Shown here in pieces: positions 41,848 through 51,679 of a DNA stretch of 64,000 nt (positions within the stretch are counted from its first letter, which is position 1; each line of letters starts with the position of its first letter). Both the position numbers and the translations under genes were made by a program. Under the pieces are notes generated by a model. It searched no databases and was not told the origin of the DNA. It saw only the letters and a list, made by a program, of their open reading frames with translations. Source of the DNA: QHWT01 sp963755695 (lineage in GTDB: Bacteria > Acidobacteriota > Vicinamibacteria > Vicinamibacterales > 2-12-FULL-66-21); contig CAVWLB010000010.1 of assembly GCA_963755695.1 (NCBI GenBank), positions 1,240,001 through 1,304,000 on the forward strand, given 5' to 3'.

Positions 41848-44800
41848 ATGTCGATGCGGAATCGGTCATCGCGCAGCTATCACTATCTACTGCTGCTGAC
41901 TGTCTTCTTGCTTACAGCCGCCGGATTCGCCCACGCCCAGCAAGCGAGCATCGCTGGACGGGTGGTTGATGCGTCCGGAGCGTTGATTCCGGGTGCGACC
42001 GTCACCGCGACCAATGTCGACACCGGCATCAAGAACGCCGTCACGTCGAATTCAGAAGGCCTCTACGAGATTCCGCTCCTGCCACCAGGACCCTATACGA
42101 TCACGGGAGAGTTGTCTGGTTTCCGAACCCAGACCCAGACTGGAATCGTCCTCGACGTGCAGCAGGCCGCTCGCCTCGATCTCACGCTGGAAGTGGGAGG
42201 CGTCTCCGAGACGGTGCAGGTGAGCACTCCTCTCGTCGATTCGCGCACTTCATCACTGGGTCATGTGCTCGACAATACGCGCGTTCGCGAGCTGCCCTTG
42301 AACGGCCGGAATCCGCTGGAGCTCTCTCGGCTCACGCCTGGAGTGACGCTACTCGCCACCGCCTTTCTCGACACCCGCAACTTCAACCTGACGAGCGTCA
42401 GCATCAACGGCGGCCAGGGCGGGTCGAACGCCGTGCTGCTCGACGGCGGGACGGCGACGCTGCCGGAGCGCAACGAGTACTCGGTCGCGCCGAACGTCGA
42501 CGCGGTGCAGGAATTTCGTGTGCAGACGAATGCGATGGCGGCCGAGTTCGGAATGACCGGCGGCGGCGTGATCAATCTCGTCACGAAATCCGGAACGAAT
42601 CAGCTGCACGGATCCGCATTCGAGTTCTTTCGCAACGACGCGCTCGACGCGACCGGCTGGACGAACAATCGCAACAACCTGCCGAAGGCGCCCCTGAGCT
42701 ATAACCAGTTTGGCGGCACATTCGGCGGACCGATCTGGCTGCCGAAGAAGCTCGGGCCGCTCGCCTACGACGGGCACCATCGCTCCTTCTTCTTTTTCAG
42801 CTACGAAGGCGTCCGGTACAACAGCTCGACGACGGTCTTGTCGCGGGTGCCGACAAAGCGCGGAACGGCAGGGCGATTTCAGCGAGACGCGCGTCCGCAC
42901 GTCCGGCGGGGACCTCAGTCCGGTCCATTTGTACGATCCGGAAACAACCGCCTTAGATCCCTCCGGATCGGGGTATGTCCGTGTTCCCTTCGCCACGCCC
43001 GTGCTTCCGGACGACCGCCTGGATCCTTCAGCGCTGCAGGCGATTCAGCGCTATCCTGAGCCAAACCGCGACCCGGATCCTGACGATCCAACCGGGCCCA
43101 ACTTCATCAGCACCCCCGAGATCATCAGCAATTCGGATCAGTACAACGGCCGTGTCGACCATCAGATCGTTCAGGCGAACCGGTTGTTCGTGCGCTACTC
43201 GCAGCAGGACCACTTGAACACCGGCAACAGCGCGATCTTCGCCGTGAACAACATTGCCGATCCGGGACTGTCGCTCCAGACGCGCCACAACAAGAGCATC
43301 ACGATTGGCGACACGCACGCGTTCAGCAGCGGAGTGCTCAACGAAGCGCGGCTGTCGGTGTCGCGTCAGTACCTCCTCAGCGAGCCGGCCGGCTACAACG
43401 TCGGCGCGCCGGCCCAGATCGGCCTGCCGCCGATCATCCCGGACACCCTGTTTCCGCGATTCGAGATTGGCAACGACGTGCTCGGCTCCGACGTGCAGTC
43501 GCTTGGCAGTTCGCCAAGCCAACTGTCACAGCGCGGTCTGACCGTCGGCCAGCTCACCGACAGCCTGAGCATCGTCCGCGGCAGGCACACGATCAAGACC
43601 GGCGTCGATCTGCGCGTTCACCAGCGGAACAACACGCAGCCCGGAGCGGTATCCGGACAGTACAACTTCTCGCGCGCGATGACCGGCAATCCCCAGGACA
43701 AGTTAGGCAGCACCGGGTTCGGGCTCGCGACGTTCCTGCTCGGGGCGGTGAGCAGCGGCAGCCTCAACTCGTCGATCGCGCGGGCCGACGGCTTCCATTA
43801 CTACGGCGCATTCGTCCAGGACGACTATCGAGTCGGATCGCGTCTCACGTTGAATCTCGGCCTCCGCTACGACGTGATCACCGCGCCGACCGACCGATTC
43901 GATCGCTACTCGAATTTCAACCCGACGGCGATCAATCCCGTAACCAACACTCCGGGTGTTCTGCAGTATGCCGGCGTCGACTTCGGGCGCCAGGCGTACG
44001 ACACCAACTATCGTAACTTCGGGCCACGCGCCGGCTTCGCGTACGACGCGTTCGGAGGTGGGCGCACCATCGTCCGCGGTGGGTACGGCCTCTTGTACTA
44101 TCACTCGGCCAATTTCGAGTACCCCGACACGCAAGGCTTTTCGACGACGACCCAGTTTCAGTCGCAGGACGGACCCGGTTTTTCCGGCATTTCAGCTCTC
44201 CAAGGGACCGTCGAAGCTTCAGGAGCCGTCAGGGAACAGGGGCGGGCCAGCAGAGCTTCCTGGGGAATACCGTCACTTACTTCGAGCGCGACAGACCGAC
44301 GCCGCGCGTACACCAGTGGAACCTCGACCTCCAGCAGGAATTGGCGGGATCGACGCTCGTCGACATCGCCTATGCGGGCAGCCGCGGAACGCACATCATA
44401 GGATTCGGGTACGACCTGAACCAGCTCGATCCGCAATACCTGTCACTCAAGTCACACCTCGACGATCCGCGTGCCCAATCCGTTCTTCGGCAGGATCCCG
44501 GAAGGACACGCCGTTGAGCGGTCCGACCATCCCGCGCCGCCAGTCGCTGCGGCCGTTTCCGGATTATCTCGACATCAACGTCGCCAACCCGCCGCTCGGC
44601 GTGACCACGTATCACAGCGGGCAATTCAAGGTGGAGCGGCGCTTCTCTGGAGGTGTTGGCTTCCTCGGAGCCTATACGCTCGCGAAACTGTACGGCGATG
44701 TCGGCCGCAACATCATCGATTTCGGGACCGTCGGCGGGGCGCCGCAGGGAAGCGTCCGATGCGGACAGGATTCCAAGTTCGATCGACGCTCGTGCCGCTC

Positions 44801-45360
44801 GATCGAGCCGCAGGACGTGACGCACCAGTTCGTGCTCAGCGCGCTGTACGATTTGCCGTTCGGACGCGGTCGACGCTTTCTGTCGGAAGGGGGAGTCCTG
44901 TCGAACATCTTCGGCGGTTTCCGCCTCAACGGCATCCTGTCGATGCGCAGCGGCCTTCCGCTCGTGATCAGAGGCGCAAACAATGGTACGGGCACAGTCG
45001 CCGATCGTCCCGACCTGGTCGGCGATCCCGAACTGCCCGCGGATGAACGAACCACCGAGCGGTGGTTCAACACGGACGCATTCGTGCCGCCAGATCCGTT
45101 CACCTACGGCAACACGCCGCGGGCGCTGTCGAACGTGCGCGGTCCGGGGTTCTCGTCTGTCGACCTCTCACTCACGAAGGATTTCGCCCTCAGGCGACAG
45201 CTTCAGCGTTCAGTTGCGTGCGGAGACCTTCAACCTCTTCAACCACACCAACCTGGGCCTGCCGAACACCAACGCTCTCTCAGGGAAAGGGGTATTTGGC
45301 CGGATCACCACTGCTGACCTGCCTCGTCGCGTACAGTTTGGTGCGAAATTGTATTGGTAG
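41848..45360 (+). CDS. Oar-like TonB-dependent outer-membrane receptor, several frameshifts
   Basis: Large outer-membrane beta-barrel protein for uptake of big substrates. ATG 41848 follows GGGAAGG and opens a signal peptide (YHYLLLLTVFLLTAAGFAHA). A carboxypeptidase-regulatory domain comes next (ASIAGRVVDASGALIPGATV), then a plug with VRELPLNGRNPLELSRLTPG, FNLTSVSINGGQGGSNAVLL and GGGVINLVTKSGTNQLHGSA. Barrel strands end in the aromatic C-terminus GAKLYW at 45360. Indels near 42860, 44225, 44470 and 45195 divide it, but similarity continues across each. Length ~1170 residues is typical of Oar-like proteins. TonB box and substrate were not identified. It lies upstream of and two bases from the next secreted protein, forming one transcript. 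Confidence 0.85.
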
Positions 45361-45362
45361 CG

Positions 45363-47834
45363 ATGCGACGGCCCCTCGTTCTCGGTCTCACGCTCGTTCT
45401 TGCCGCTGCCGTAACCCTGCACTCGCAGCAGGGTGGCGCCGACACGCGACCGTTGCAGATCAGCGGCATCTATCCGCACCTGGCGGTCTTCAACGACACC
45501 GGCGCGCAGCAGGACAACGAGTGCGGGATCGGCGCCGTCGTTCCGTGGGCAGGAAAGCTCTGGATGATTAGTTATCCGCCTCATCGGCGGACCGGTAGTG
45601 CGGACAAGCTGTACGAGATCGACGGCTCGCTGAACATGACGGTCCGGCCCGAGAGCGTCGGGGGCACGCACGCCGGCCGGATGATTCACTGGGAATCGCA
45701 GCAGCTGATCATCGGCCCGTACTTCATCGATGCCCAGGGAATCGTCCGGGCCATCGATCAGAATAACGGGTTTCCCGCGCGGATCACGGCCATCGCCAGG
45801 CACCTCACGGATCCCGTGAACAAGGTCTACGTGTACGACATGGAGGGACCGATCTGGGAGGTGGACGTTCATACGCTGGAGGCCAAACGGCTCTTCGTCA
45901 AGCCGGTTCCGGGATGGCACGGCAAAGGTGCGTACACCAGCCAGGGGCGGTTGATCGTCGCGAACAACGGTGACCGGCGCACGCCCGATCTCGATGGACT
46001 CACCTGGGAAGCTCCGGAACCGCAGTGGTCGCGCGGGCCAGAGGACGTCGGTGTGCTCGCTGAATTCGATGGCCGCACGTGGACGATCGTGAGCCGTCGT
46101 TCCCACACGGACGTCACGGGTCCGGGGGGACTGCTTGGCGAGCGCGGAGCGAGTGCTCCCGCATGGAGCATCGGTTGGGACAAGCGATCGGTGCTGCTCG
46201 ATGTGAGAGCCGATGACGGATGGCACACGTTCAGGCTGCCGAAAGGCAGCTATACCTACGATCCAACCCACGGCTGGTTCACTGAGTGGCCGCGCATCCG
46301 CAGTATTGGCGAAGGACTGCTTCTGTTGAACATGCATGGCACGTTCTTCGACTTTCCGTCGACGTTCAAGTCCGGACAAGCCTTTGGGATCCGCGCCCTA
46401 GGCACACATCTCCACTACACGACGGATTTCACCGAGTGGAACGGACGCGTCGTTCTTGCCGGAGATGACACGTCCATTCAACAGAACCCTCTCGCCGCGA
46501 AGCCGCAGTCGAATCTTCGCTTCGTGACCCACGCTGAACTCGCGCACGATTTCGGTCCTCGCAGTGGTTGGGGAGGAATGTGGGTCGGCGATCCCGTCAA
46601 GGCCGGGCAGCCGAGCGATCCATTTCTGATCGCGGGTTACGCGGAACGGTATCTGCACCTGGCGCACGATTCGACGTCAGACGTGTCGTTCTCGCTGGAA
46701 ATCGACGAGCGTGGAGACGGGCACTGGCGCGTGTGGAAGAAGGTTCGCGTCCCGGCCAACGGGTATTCGTCGCTGCTGCTTCCGCCGGACACGCCAGGCG
46801 AATGGCTTCGGGTGTCCGTGGATCACGATTGCACGGCAACGGCGTTTCTGCACCTGCAGACGCCAGCCGAAGCGGCATCACCAGCCACGCCAAATGTCTT
46901 CGCGAGCCTGGCACCACTCGACGCGAACGTCGCGTGGACGAGGGGGCTGCTCCGGCCGGCGCCGTTTTCACGCAACCTGCAGTTTCTGGCGCGCACGGTT
47001 GATGCAGGTGGGCAGCCGGGGCCTGAAACCTATTACGAGATAGACGAGCGACTGCAATTCACGCCAGTCGATGCGCCAGACAAGGTCGCCGAACTGCAGC
47101 GCGAGGCGGAGCTGAAGACCGACTATGCGGTGGATGCGGCGTCGGCGCTGGTCATCGACCAGGACGGCGACCGCTGGCGCCTGCCCAAGCGGACGCCTGC
47201 GGTCGAGCGTAGCGCCGAGCGAGGTATTCGCGAGGTCATCTCCGAGCGTTACCTGGCGAACTTCGACGGCACCTTCTACGAGATTCCGCGCCGCGCCGAC
47301 AACACCGGTCCGGACTTCCGGCACATGAAGCCGGTCGCGTCGCACCGCGCCCGGATTACGGATTTCTGCACCTGGCGCGGACTCCTGGTCCTCGCCGGAA
47401 CACACTTCGATGCGGCGGCCGACGGCCACTTCTTCAAGGCGGCGGAGTCCGATCAAGGACTGTGGTTCGGCGCGATCGACGACCTCTATAAGCTGGGCGC
47501 GCCCGCGGGCGAAGGAGGTCCCTGGAAGGACACCGCGGTGAAGGCGGGGGAGCCCAGCGATCCGTATTTGATGACCAACTTCGGGCGGAAGAGCCTGAGC
47601 CTCGCGCACGACTCGACCGAAGCGGTGCGGTTCACCATCGAGGTGGACTTTGCTGCTGACGGGTCCTGGCGGAAACTGGATGTCGTCAACGTGCCTGCCG
47701 GCCGGACACTCGACTATCAACTGCCGGAAGGCTTCGCTGCGCACTGGGTGCGAATGACCGTCGATCGCGACACGACCGCCACGGCGTGGTTTCGATACGA
47801 CCCGATGACCATCGACACCGTACCTGCTCGCTGA
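45363..47834 (+). CDS. Large secreted protein of unknown function, partner of the receptor
   Basis: ATG 45363 lies two bases after the receptor's stop and opens a signal peptide (LVLGLTLVLAAAVTLHSQ); a TTG at 45354 is a less likely start. The 824-residue mature protein shows no enzyme motif I recognise. Features: PHLAVFNDTGAQQDNECGIG, WAGKLWMISYPPHRRTGSAD and repeated Trp-containing blades (GRTWTIVSRRSH, EWNGRVVLAGDDTS, CTWRGLLVLAGTH). Two related halves each contain WFGAIDDLYKLG- or GGMWVGDPVKAGQPSDPFL-like and LAHDSTSDVSFSLEI / LAHDSTEAVRFTIEV segments. The duplicated segment suggests tandem propeller and beta-sandwich domains. Its position suggests a surface lipoprotein-like partner or glycan-binding protein for the receptor. 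Confidence 0.75.
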   Translation: MRRPLVLGLTLVLAAAVTLHSQQGGADTRPLQISGIYPHLAVFNDTGAQQDNECGIGAVVPWAGKLWMISYPPHRRTGSADKLYEIDGSLNMTVRPESVGGTHAGRMIHWESQQLIIGPYFIDAQGIVRAIDQNNGFPARITAIARHLTDPVNKVYVYDMEGPIWEVDVHTLEAKRLFVKPVPGWHGKGAYTSQGRLIVANNGDRRTPDLDGLTWEAPEPQWSRGPEDVGVLAEFDGRTWTIVSRRSHTDVTGPGGLLGERGASAPAWSIGWDKRSVLLDVRADDGWHTFRLPKGSYTYDPTHGWFTEWPRIRSIGEGLLLLNMHGTFFDFPSTFKSGQAFGIRALGTHLHYTTDFTEWNGRVVLAGDDTSIQQNPLAAKPQSNLRFVTHAELAHDFGPRSGWGGMWVGDPVKAGQPSDPFLIAGYAERYLHLAHDSTSDVSFSLEIDERGDGHWRVWKKVRVPANGYSSLLLPPDTPGEWLRVSVDHDCTATAFLHLQTPAEAASPATPNVFASLAPLDANVAWTRGLLRPAPFSRNLQFLARTVDAGGQPGPETYYEIDERLQFTPVDAPDKVAELQREAELKTDYAVDAASALVIDQDGDRWRLPKRTPAVERSAERGIREVISERYLANFDGTFYEIPRRADNTGPDFRHMKPVASHRARITDFCTWRGLLVLAGTHFDAAADGHFFKAAESDQGLWFGAIDDLYKLGAPAGEGGPWKDTAVKAGEPSDPYLMTNFGRKSLSLAHDSTEAVRFTIEVDFAADGSWRKLDVVNVPAGRTLDYQLPEGFAAHWVRMTVDRDTTATAWFRYDPMTIDTVPAR

Positions 47835-48112
47835 TGGTTGTTTCAGACAAGCGCGCGAGGCGCCGCCGTCGCCTGGCTGGCGAGCATTCCCTCCGGTTCC
47901 GTCCGGCAGAGCTCTCTGCCGATCCCGCGTTTGGCTCGCTCAGGTCGCGCCCGGATTTCCGCGCGCTGTTTCCGCCGCGCTGACCCTCCCGGCGTTTACT
48001 GTGCGGCGGAAGGATCAACGTTAGGCCGAACTCCCAGTGTTGGGTTAGAATAGGGATTCGCGCATCGGCGGTGCCCGGCCGCCGGGATCCAAGCCGCAAA
48101 ACTCGCCTGTGT

Positions 48113-48189
48113 CGGGGCGTGGCTCAGTCTGGTAGAGCACTCGGTTCGGGACCGAGGGGTCGGTGGTTCGAATCCACTCGCCCCGACCA
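48113..48189 (+). tRNA. tRNA-Pro (anticodon CGG)
   Basis: The complete cloverleaf is visible: acceptor CGGGGCG pairs with CGCCCCG (48179-48185), a D-arm, anticodon stem CTCGG/CCGAG with loop TTCGGGA (anticodon CGG, reading CCG proline codons), T-arm with TTCGAAT, and an encoded CCA at 48187-48189. The 77-nt gene is the intact left boundary of the accessory island: its last 49 bases recur at 55236-55284 with a compensated T-stem pair change. Confidence 0.95.
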
Positions 48190-48683
48190 CTCAAATCATT
48201 AGCAAATCCGTGATGTTCAGTCTGGCTGGCCGCTCGGTTCCTGTCGAAAGCCACGCCGGAACCGAGTGACCTCGAGCTTGAACTCGAACAGGCAGACTGA
48301 ATGTCCGCCGAAAACAGCCTCGAAATCGCGCGGGAACTCGCGCCATCGGGGCCCAAAATACGACCCGCCGCCATTACCCCCGTAATCGAATTCGAAGACG
48401 GAGCGGGAGCATCGGCGTCAGCTCTAGGTCTTATGCTGATCTTATGCTCGCAGCCGTCACCACTCAGTCGTGAGCTGCGCACCACGGCGCTCGAATCTGA
48501 CGCCTTCTGATTTATCGCGTCACCCACTGAAACCGTTCGGCGGAGCGCGGTTGCCTCGGCGCCTTCAGGAGGTGCCTCGCTGACGCTGTTGGCGAGTCGC
48601 TGAATTTCGCTGGCAGTTCGCGACACTTCGCGTTGGTTCGGGACGAAGCGACGCAAATGGCTCGAAGACAGGCACAAGAGTCT
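48190..48683. other. Non-coding island spacer with a duplicated 19-mer
   Basis: No convincing gene. A motif CTTATGCTGATCTTATGCT at 48430-48448 recurs with two changes at 55172-55190, 46 bases before the tRNA fragment at 55236. Its own halves are direct repeats. A possible short + frame (48301-48510) shows no family. Confidence 0.5.
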
Positions 48684-48757
48684 TTGAGCGTGGCTCAGCC
48701 TGTTAAAGCCTCCGGTTCGGAGCCGGAACGTCGCTGGGCCGAATCCAATCGGCCCGA
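48684..48757 (+). pseudogene. Degenerate tRNA-Pro copy
   Basis: Aligns along its length with the tRNA at 48113: GCGTGGCTCAG, CTG-TTA-A-AGC, CCGGTTCGG, GTCG, TGG, CGAATCCA and CCCGA are kept in order, but the acceptor stem no longer pairs (5' TTGAGCG against CGGCCCGA) and the anticodon stem is altered. Likely the relic of an older integration event at tRNA-Pro. Confidence 0.75.
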
Positions 48758-49069
48758 TTTCCATCCGTGGGAAATCCGCTAACAGATCGGCGTTAATGAG
48801 GACCTGACGACCGGCGGTACGCGAAACAATCATGGCTCTTCCCCTCAGTTGCCGAAGAACGGATTCGGGCTAAACGGTCAGGCTCGACGAACGTTTCCTG
48901 AACGAGATCCAGAGCATCGAGGGGAGACGTCGGGCGAAGACGTTACAGTGTGTCTGCGTGCAGCTCGATCAGACCCCAGGCGGTCGGCCTGCCCCGCCAA
49001 CATGTCCGGCAGCGCACTTGTCGCGGGACGCTCCCAGGTCACGCCAATCCTGATCTCCCTGTTGAACGA
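48758..49069. other. Spacer between tRNA relic and methyltransferase
   Basis: 312 bases with no recognisable gene. On the minus strand, a GTTCAAC (RYYYAAC-like) lies a few bases after the methyltransferase stop, but I could not find a matching attC stem, so no site is called. Confidence 0.4.
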
Positions 49070-49774
49070 TTAGCGACTTGGGTTGCGAAAGATCAGGATG
49101 TGCTGCATGGGCAAGCCATCGAGCAGACGGTCAAAAACGAGGCCTTCCGCTTCGAGTTCGGTGCGCACCTCGGAAACGCTCATCTTGTGGTTTGGATGAA
49201 TGGGCAGTTTCGGGTCCTCTTTCCGATACTCCAGCAACACCAGTTGCCCATTCGGCTTAAGCGCACCCCGGATGCTGCGCAGCATCTCCTGGGGGTACCA
49301 GAACTCGTGGTAAACGTCCACGAGCAGGGCCAAGTTTATGGCCGCAGCGGGCAGGCGCACATCCTTGTCCGTCCCTTGCACGAACTTTATGTTGGCTACG
49401 TGCTGTGTCGAGGCCCTTTGTTCAAGGAGCTGGAGCATGGACGCCTGAAGATCATTCGCGTAGACCATTCCTCCGGGACTGACCAAGCGTGCAAGCCGCA
49501 TCGTCATGAATCCGCTGCCGGCCCCCACATCGGCGACGATCATTCCGGGCTTGATCCCAATCAGCTCCAACGCTCGATCGGGTTGTTCCTCTTGCTCGCG
49601 GGTGGGGCGATCGAGCCAAGCGGCATCCGTGTAGACGTCCGCAATCTGCCGTCCAGTCAGGGGATGCTTGGGCGGGGACTGTGCGGCGTGAATGCGTTGG
49701 GCCGTGAGGCCGAGAAGCAGACCGAGGGCGATCGTAGAGGCCAGACGCCGCGTAGTCCGTAATCTAAGAATCAT
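49070..49774 (-). CDS. Exported SAM-dependent methyltransferase
   Basis: Class I methyltransferase with an N-terminal signal peptide (RRLASTIALGLLLGLTAQRI), so it is probably periplasmic or lipid-facing, which is unusual since S-adenosylmethionine is cytoplasmic. The 234-residue protein shows motif I IVADVGAGSGFMTMRLARL, motif II-like VYANDLQASML, LALLVDVYHEFWYPQEMLRS and the post-core KPNGQLVLLEYRKEDPKLPI. Homologues of this type with leaders occur in Acidobacteriota and Planctomycetes. Its substrate is unknown. On the minus strand it is the last gene of the cassette run; attC-like site 49987-50055 lies upstream. No clean attC follows its own stop. Confidence 0.82.
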   Translation of the reverse strand: MILRLRTTRRLASTIALGLLLGLTAQRIHAAQSPPKHPLTGRQIADVYTDAAWLDRPTREQEEQPDRALELIGIKPGMIVADVGAGSGFMTMRLARLVSPGGMVYANDLQASMLQLLEQRASTQHVANIKFVQGTDKDVRLPAAAINLALLVDVYHEFWYPQEMLRSIRGALKPNGQLVLLEYRKEDPKLPIHPNHKMSVSEVRTELEAEGLVFDRLLDGLPMQHILIFRNPSR

Positions 49775-49986
49775 CAGATGCCTTCCTGCGTCCGCTGCGA
49801 TGTGAAGTCAGCATACGATACCGCATGCAGTCGTTCGAACGGCCCCTCACTGCGCTTCGCGAATGGGCGAGCGACGCCCCCGTGTTAAATGGGTCAAATG
49901 GGTCATCCCTACGGCGTGTTTCAGGAGTCACCCTGAGTAGGCGCCGATATGTCGTTCGGTGAAAATGAGTTGCGGACGTCTCGCAG

Positions 49987-50055
49987 GCAACGTCAGGCAT
50001 CAGCCGCGGCGCTTCAAGATGGCATCGAGCGCCGTCGGCTGCATGCCGTGTTAGC
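49987..50055 (-). repeat. attC-like recombination site 1 (after the amidase)
   Basis: L-type stem of 13 pairs: CAGCCG (50001-50006) + CGGCGCT (50007-50013) pair with AGCGCCG (50028-50034) + CGGCTG (50036-50041), leaving T50035 as a single extrahelical base. The loop is 50014-50027. An outer GGCA/TGCC pair (49996-49999/50044-50047) and a core box AAC/GTT (49989-49991/50050-50052) complete the attC plan of R box, unpaired spacer, L box, extrahelical base and terminal loop. It begins 36 bases after the amidase stop, on the minus strand. Confidence 0.75.
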
Positions 50056-50090
50056 TGGCTTTCGGGATGGGTGCGAAGCACACCTCGCCG

Positions 50091-51593
50091 TTACACCTTC
50101 GCCGCCGCGATGGGGCCGAGCGCGCGCTGCAACGCTACCCCGAGCGCCAGGAGTTGGCGATCTGTGCCGGGAAGTGCGTCGAACTCAAGACCCACGGGGA
50201 GTCCCGCGGATGTGAGGCCCGCCGGAAGGACGAGGCTCGCCATACTTGCACAGCTGGCAAGGGACACGTTGCGCCCCATCGTCACGGTGTTCGGAACTAC
50301 CTGGCCCCGGACAGTCATGCTGCCGTCCTCGCCGATCTTGTGTGCGGGAATCATCGCCGGCGGAAACGCGAGGGCTACAATCTCTTGCTTGGCGAAGTAT
50401 GCGCGGATTGCCTCACCGGTCCTTATGCGCTGTGCGATCATCGCATCGTACGCGCTGCTCGGCGGGGGCTTGGTGGCAAACAACGCCTTCAGATCGGGTC
50501 CCACCTGCGCTGCCATCTGTTCGAACGAAACGCCGGTGCCATGTGTCGCGAGGAAGTTACCGATCGCCGCGCGGAGTTCCGAGGCAATAATCGTCAGAGC
50601 GACGCGGGGCGCGGCCTTGACGTCGTCAGACACATCGGCGCGGACAATCGTCACGCCTGCGGCGCGCAGCCGGTCGAGCGCCGCGATCGTCACGCGTTCG
50701 ACTTCCGGATCGAGGTCGGCGAGGAAGAAGTCGGCAATCCCGATGCGAACGCCCTTCAGGTCGATGACCGCCAGCGGTGACATGTCGCCAGTGATCGCCG
50801 AGTCGAAGAGCGCCAGATCTTCGACGGTGCGCGCGAGTGGGCCGACCTGGTCGAACTTGTTGGTGGTGAGCGGCATGATGCCGTCGTCGGGATACCGCCC
50901 GTAAGTCGGGCGCAGGCCGCAGATGCCGCACATCCCGGCCGGGATGCGGATCGAGCCGAGCGTGTCCTCGGCGATCGCCACAGGTGCCATTCGCGTCGCG
51001 ACCGCAACAGCGGACCCGCCGCTGCTTCCACCCGGGACGCGCGTTGGGTCGTAGGGGTTGTGCACGGGGCCGAAGGTCGCGTTGTTGCTCGTCCACCCGA
51101 GCGACAGTTCGTGCAGGTTCGTCTTTCCCATCACCACCGCGCCGGCGGCGAGCAGAGGCGTGAGGACGCTCGCGTTAGCCTTGGGGCGAAAATCTCGGAG
51201 CGTGGCTGTGCCGTTCGACGTCGGAAACGCGTCCGTGTTGACGCTGTCTTTCACCGGAATCGGAAGGCCGTGGAGCAGGCCGAGCCTGCCGCCGGCGGCG
51301 CGCGTCCTGTCGGCCGCGCGCGCGGCTTCAAGTACGGTGTCAAGCGTGAGCACCCGGAACGCATTGAGCGAGTCCAGGCGAGTCGCACGGTCGACCAGGA
51401 CCCGCGCGTAGTCCTCGGCCTTGAGGGCGCCGCTCTTCATCGCGGCAATCGCGGCCATTGCGCTGAGCTCAGTCAATTCCTCAACTGACCTTCCGCGCCC
51501 CGTCGTGCACCCGAGGGAGGAACCGGCAGCGGCCATTGCAACCGCGCCCGCGGTGTGGGCGAGAAATTCTCGGCGGGAGTAGTCCGGCATCAT
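50091..51593 (-). CDS. Tat-exported amidase-signature protein
   Basis: Hydrolyses amide bonds with the Ser-cisSer-Lys triad. ATG 51593 has AGGAG seven bases upstream and starts a Tat leader ending in a lipobox-like Cys (YSRREFLAHTAGAVAMAAAG, then SSLGC). The family core is clear: GRLGLLHGLPIPVKDSVNTD with catalytic Lys, VVMGKTNLHELSLGW, DPTRVPGGSSGGSAVAVATR and GICGLRPTYGRYP. One position differs: the usual GGS around the nucleophile Ser is LGS here (EDTLGSIRIPAGM), so activity may be altered. About 500 residues, normal length. It follows the cupin gene (86-base gap) and is followed by attC-like site 1, so the pair could form one cassette. Confidence 0.88.
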   Translation of the reverse strand: MMPDYSRREFLAHTAGAVAMAAAGSSLGCTTGRGRSVEELTELSAMAAIAAMKSGALKAEDYARVLVDRATRLDSLNAFRVLTLDTVLEAARAADRTRAAGGRLGLLHGLPIPVKDSVNTDAFPTSNGTATLRDFRPKANASVLTPLLAAGAVVMGKTNLHELSLGWTSNNATFGPVHNPYDPTRVPGGSSGGSAVAVATRMAPVAIAEDTLGSIRIPAGMCGICGLRPTYGRYPDDGIMPLTTNKFDQVGPLARTVEDLALFDSAITGDMSPLAVIDLKGVRIGIADFFLADLDPEVERVTIAALDRLRAAGVTIVRADVSDDVKAAPRVALTIIASELRAAIGNFLATHGTGVSFEQMAAQVGPDLKALFATKPPPSSAYDAMIAQRIRTGEAIRAYFAKQEIVALAFPPAMIPAHKIGEDGSMTVRGQVVPNTVTMGRNVSLASCASMASLVLPAGLTSAGLPVGLEFDALPGTDRQLLALGVALQRALGPIAAAKV

Positions 51594-51679
51594 GGGGAGC
51601 TCCTGGAGAACGCCGAGGACGTGTTGAAGGATGCCGTGGACATACGGTTGGGAAGTCGGGTTGTCGCTCAAGGGCGGTT

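Noticed and set aside
48301..48510. Short plus-strand gene between the tRNA and its relic
   Set aside because: 69 codons, no ribosome site or family; overlaps the duplicated 19-mer.
48045..48833. Long minus-strand open frame (262 codons) across the tRNA-Pro region
   Set aside because: It is antisense to the tRNA and its relic and gives the well-known false peptide WIRTTDPSVPNRVLYQTEP. No independent coding evidence.
48810..49069. attC after the methyltransferase
   Set aside because: A GTTCAAC core lies at the expected place but no complementary core or stem with an extrahelical base could be drawn.
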